Assembly (NCBI GenBank): GCA_009377375.1
Contig: WHUE01000009.1
Location: 1 to 64,000, forward strand
DNA: 64,000 nt
Direction: 5' to 3'
Origin: Alphaproteobacteria bacterium
GTDB lineage: Bacteria > Pseudomonadota > Alphaproteobacteria > MPNO01 > UBA2964
Both the position numbers and the translations under genes were made by a program. The notes beneath the pieces are model-generated. The model did not search any database. It was given only the letters and a program-made list of their open reading frames with translations, and was not told the DNA's origin. This document shows positions 63,723 to 64,000 of this stretch, in pieces (within the stretch, counting starts at the first letter, position 1; each line of letters opens with the position of its first letter).

Positions 63723-64000
63723 ATGGATGCCGTCCTGCGAGCCGCCGCGATTTACCTTTTCATGCTGCTGCTGTTCCGGATCGCGGGACGGCGCACGCTT
63801 TCGAACCTGACCAATTTCGATTTCGTTCTGCTGCTCGTCATCGGCGAGGCGACGCAGCAGGCTCTGCTGGGCGACGATTTCTCGGTGACGAACGCCTTTA
63901 TCGTCATCGTCGCACTGATCGGCATCGATATCGGCCTGTCGCTGGTGAAAGAGCGCTCGCCGCGCCTCGGCAAGGTCCTCGACGGGGTTCCGATGGTGAT
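63723..64000 (+). CDS. DUF421 (YetF-type) membrane protein, cut by the window end
   Basis: The first 92 codons are visible: MDAVLRAAAIYLFMLLLFRIAGRRTLSNLTNFDFVLLLVIGEATQQAL, then DDFSVTNAFIVIVALIGIDIGLS and the start of the cytosolic domain (KERSPRLGKVLDGVPMVM). RIAGRRTLSNLTNFDFVLLL is the DUF421 signature. GAGGAG precedes the ATG. The remainder lies beyond the window. Confidence 0.9.
   Translation, partial: MDAVLRAAAIYLFMLLLFRIAGRRTLSNLTNFDFVLLLVIGEATQQALLGDDFSVTNAFIVIVALIGIDIGLSLVKERSPRLGKVLDGVPMV

Overview
The window is high-GC, densely coded DNA from an alphaproteobacterium, most likely Rhodospirillales-like. This is inferred from gene content: Bug/TctC solute-binding proteins, a form II Cox-type molybdenum hydroxylase cluster, an Mrp antiporter operon next to a double cold-shock protein and a DUF192 gene, many PAS/HWE-style sensor kinases, and a perfect alphaproteobacterial-type parS palindrome at 3739-3754. 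No rRNA or CRISPR array was seen. There is one tRNA, Pro (anticodon TGG), at 49611-49687.

Layout. 0-3.5 kb: broken end of a Rieske/FAD oxidoreductase, small exported proteins and a serine carboxypeptidase. 3.7-9.4 kb: parS beside a GC-rich inverted repeat; a TctC-type binding protein whose ribosome-binding site lies in a perfect hairpin; a DUF1328 peptide; a three-gene type III polyketide synthase / methyltransferase / FAD reductase operon; and a second TctC protein. 9.5-12.1 kb: small metabolic and membrane genes. 12.2-18.6 kb: three sensor kinases (REC-HK-REC, a six-PAS kinase, and a PAS kinase), the last divergent from the first two. 18.7-22.4 kb: SDR, cyclophilin, a NicF/NicE-like pair and an orphan FlgC-like protein. 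22.5-33.3 kb: a complete minus-strand Mo-hydroxylase operon (CoxG, S, L, M, D, E, split XdhC, a MoeA-like/MobA-like fusion) plus an MFS transporter. 33.4-37.5 kb: a Panacea-like protein, an orphan large Mo-hydroxylase subunit and a lipoprotein amidohydrolase. 37.6-45.0 kb: ten-gene Mrp/Mbh-type cation/proton antiporter operon with three MrpD-like pumps. 45.3-49.1 kb: cold-shock protein, DUF192, UbiD decarboxylase and GlcG/HbpS protein. 49.6-53.4 kb: tRNA-Pro followed by a sparse, AT-richer segment with a PEP-CTERM protein and an IS1595-type zinc-ribbon protein that lacks its nuclease domain; it looks like an integrated or decayed island. 53.4-61.1 kb: an envelope/stress locus of two OmpA-type lipoproteins, a BON lipoprotein, small membrane peptides (one 47 aa, DUF3309, DUF3185) and a 1464-aa protein joining CheB, CheR, PAS, histidine kinase, two receivers and a LuxR-type DNA-binding domain. 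61.6-64 kb: a polytopic membrane protein, and a membrane-anchored protein upstream of a DUF421 gene cut by the window end.

How the genes work together. The Cox-type operon supplies the three catalytic subunits together with the AAA+/VWA and XdhC/MobA-like factors that insert and sulfurate the Mo cofactor; its substrate is not evident. The Mrp operon probably exchanges Na+/K+ for protons. The most unusual item is the 1464-aa chemosensory-to-transcription fusion, set among envelope and stress genes, which could sense and answer envelope stress in one polypeptide. Several start codons are non-ATG (GTG, TTG, and one apparent ATA).
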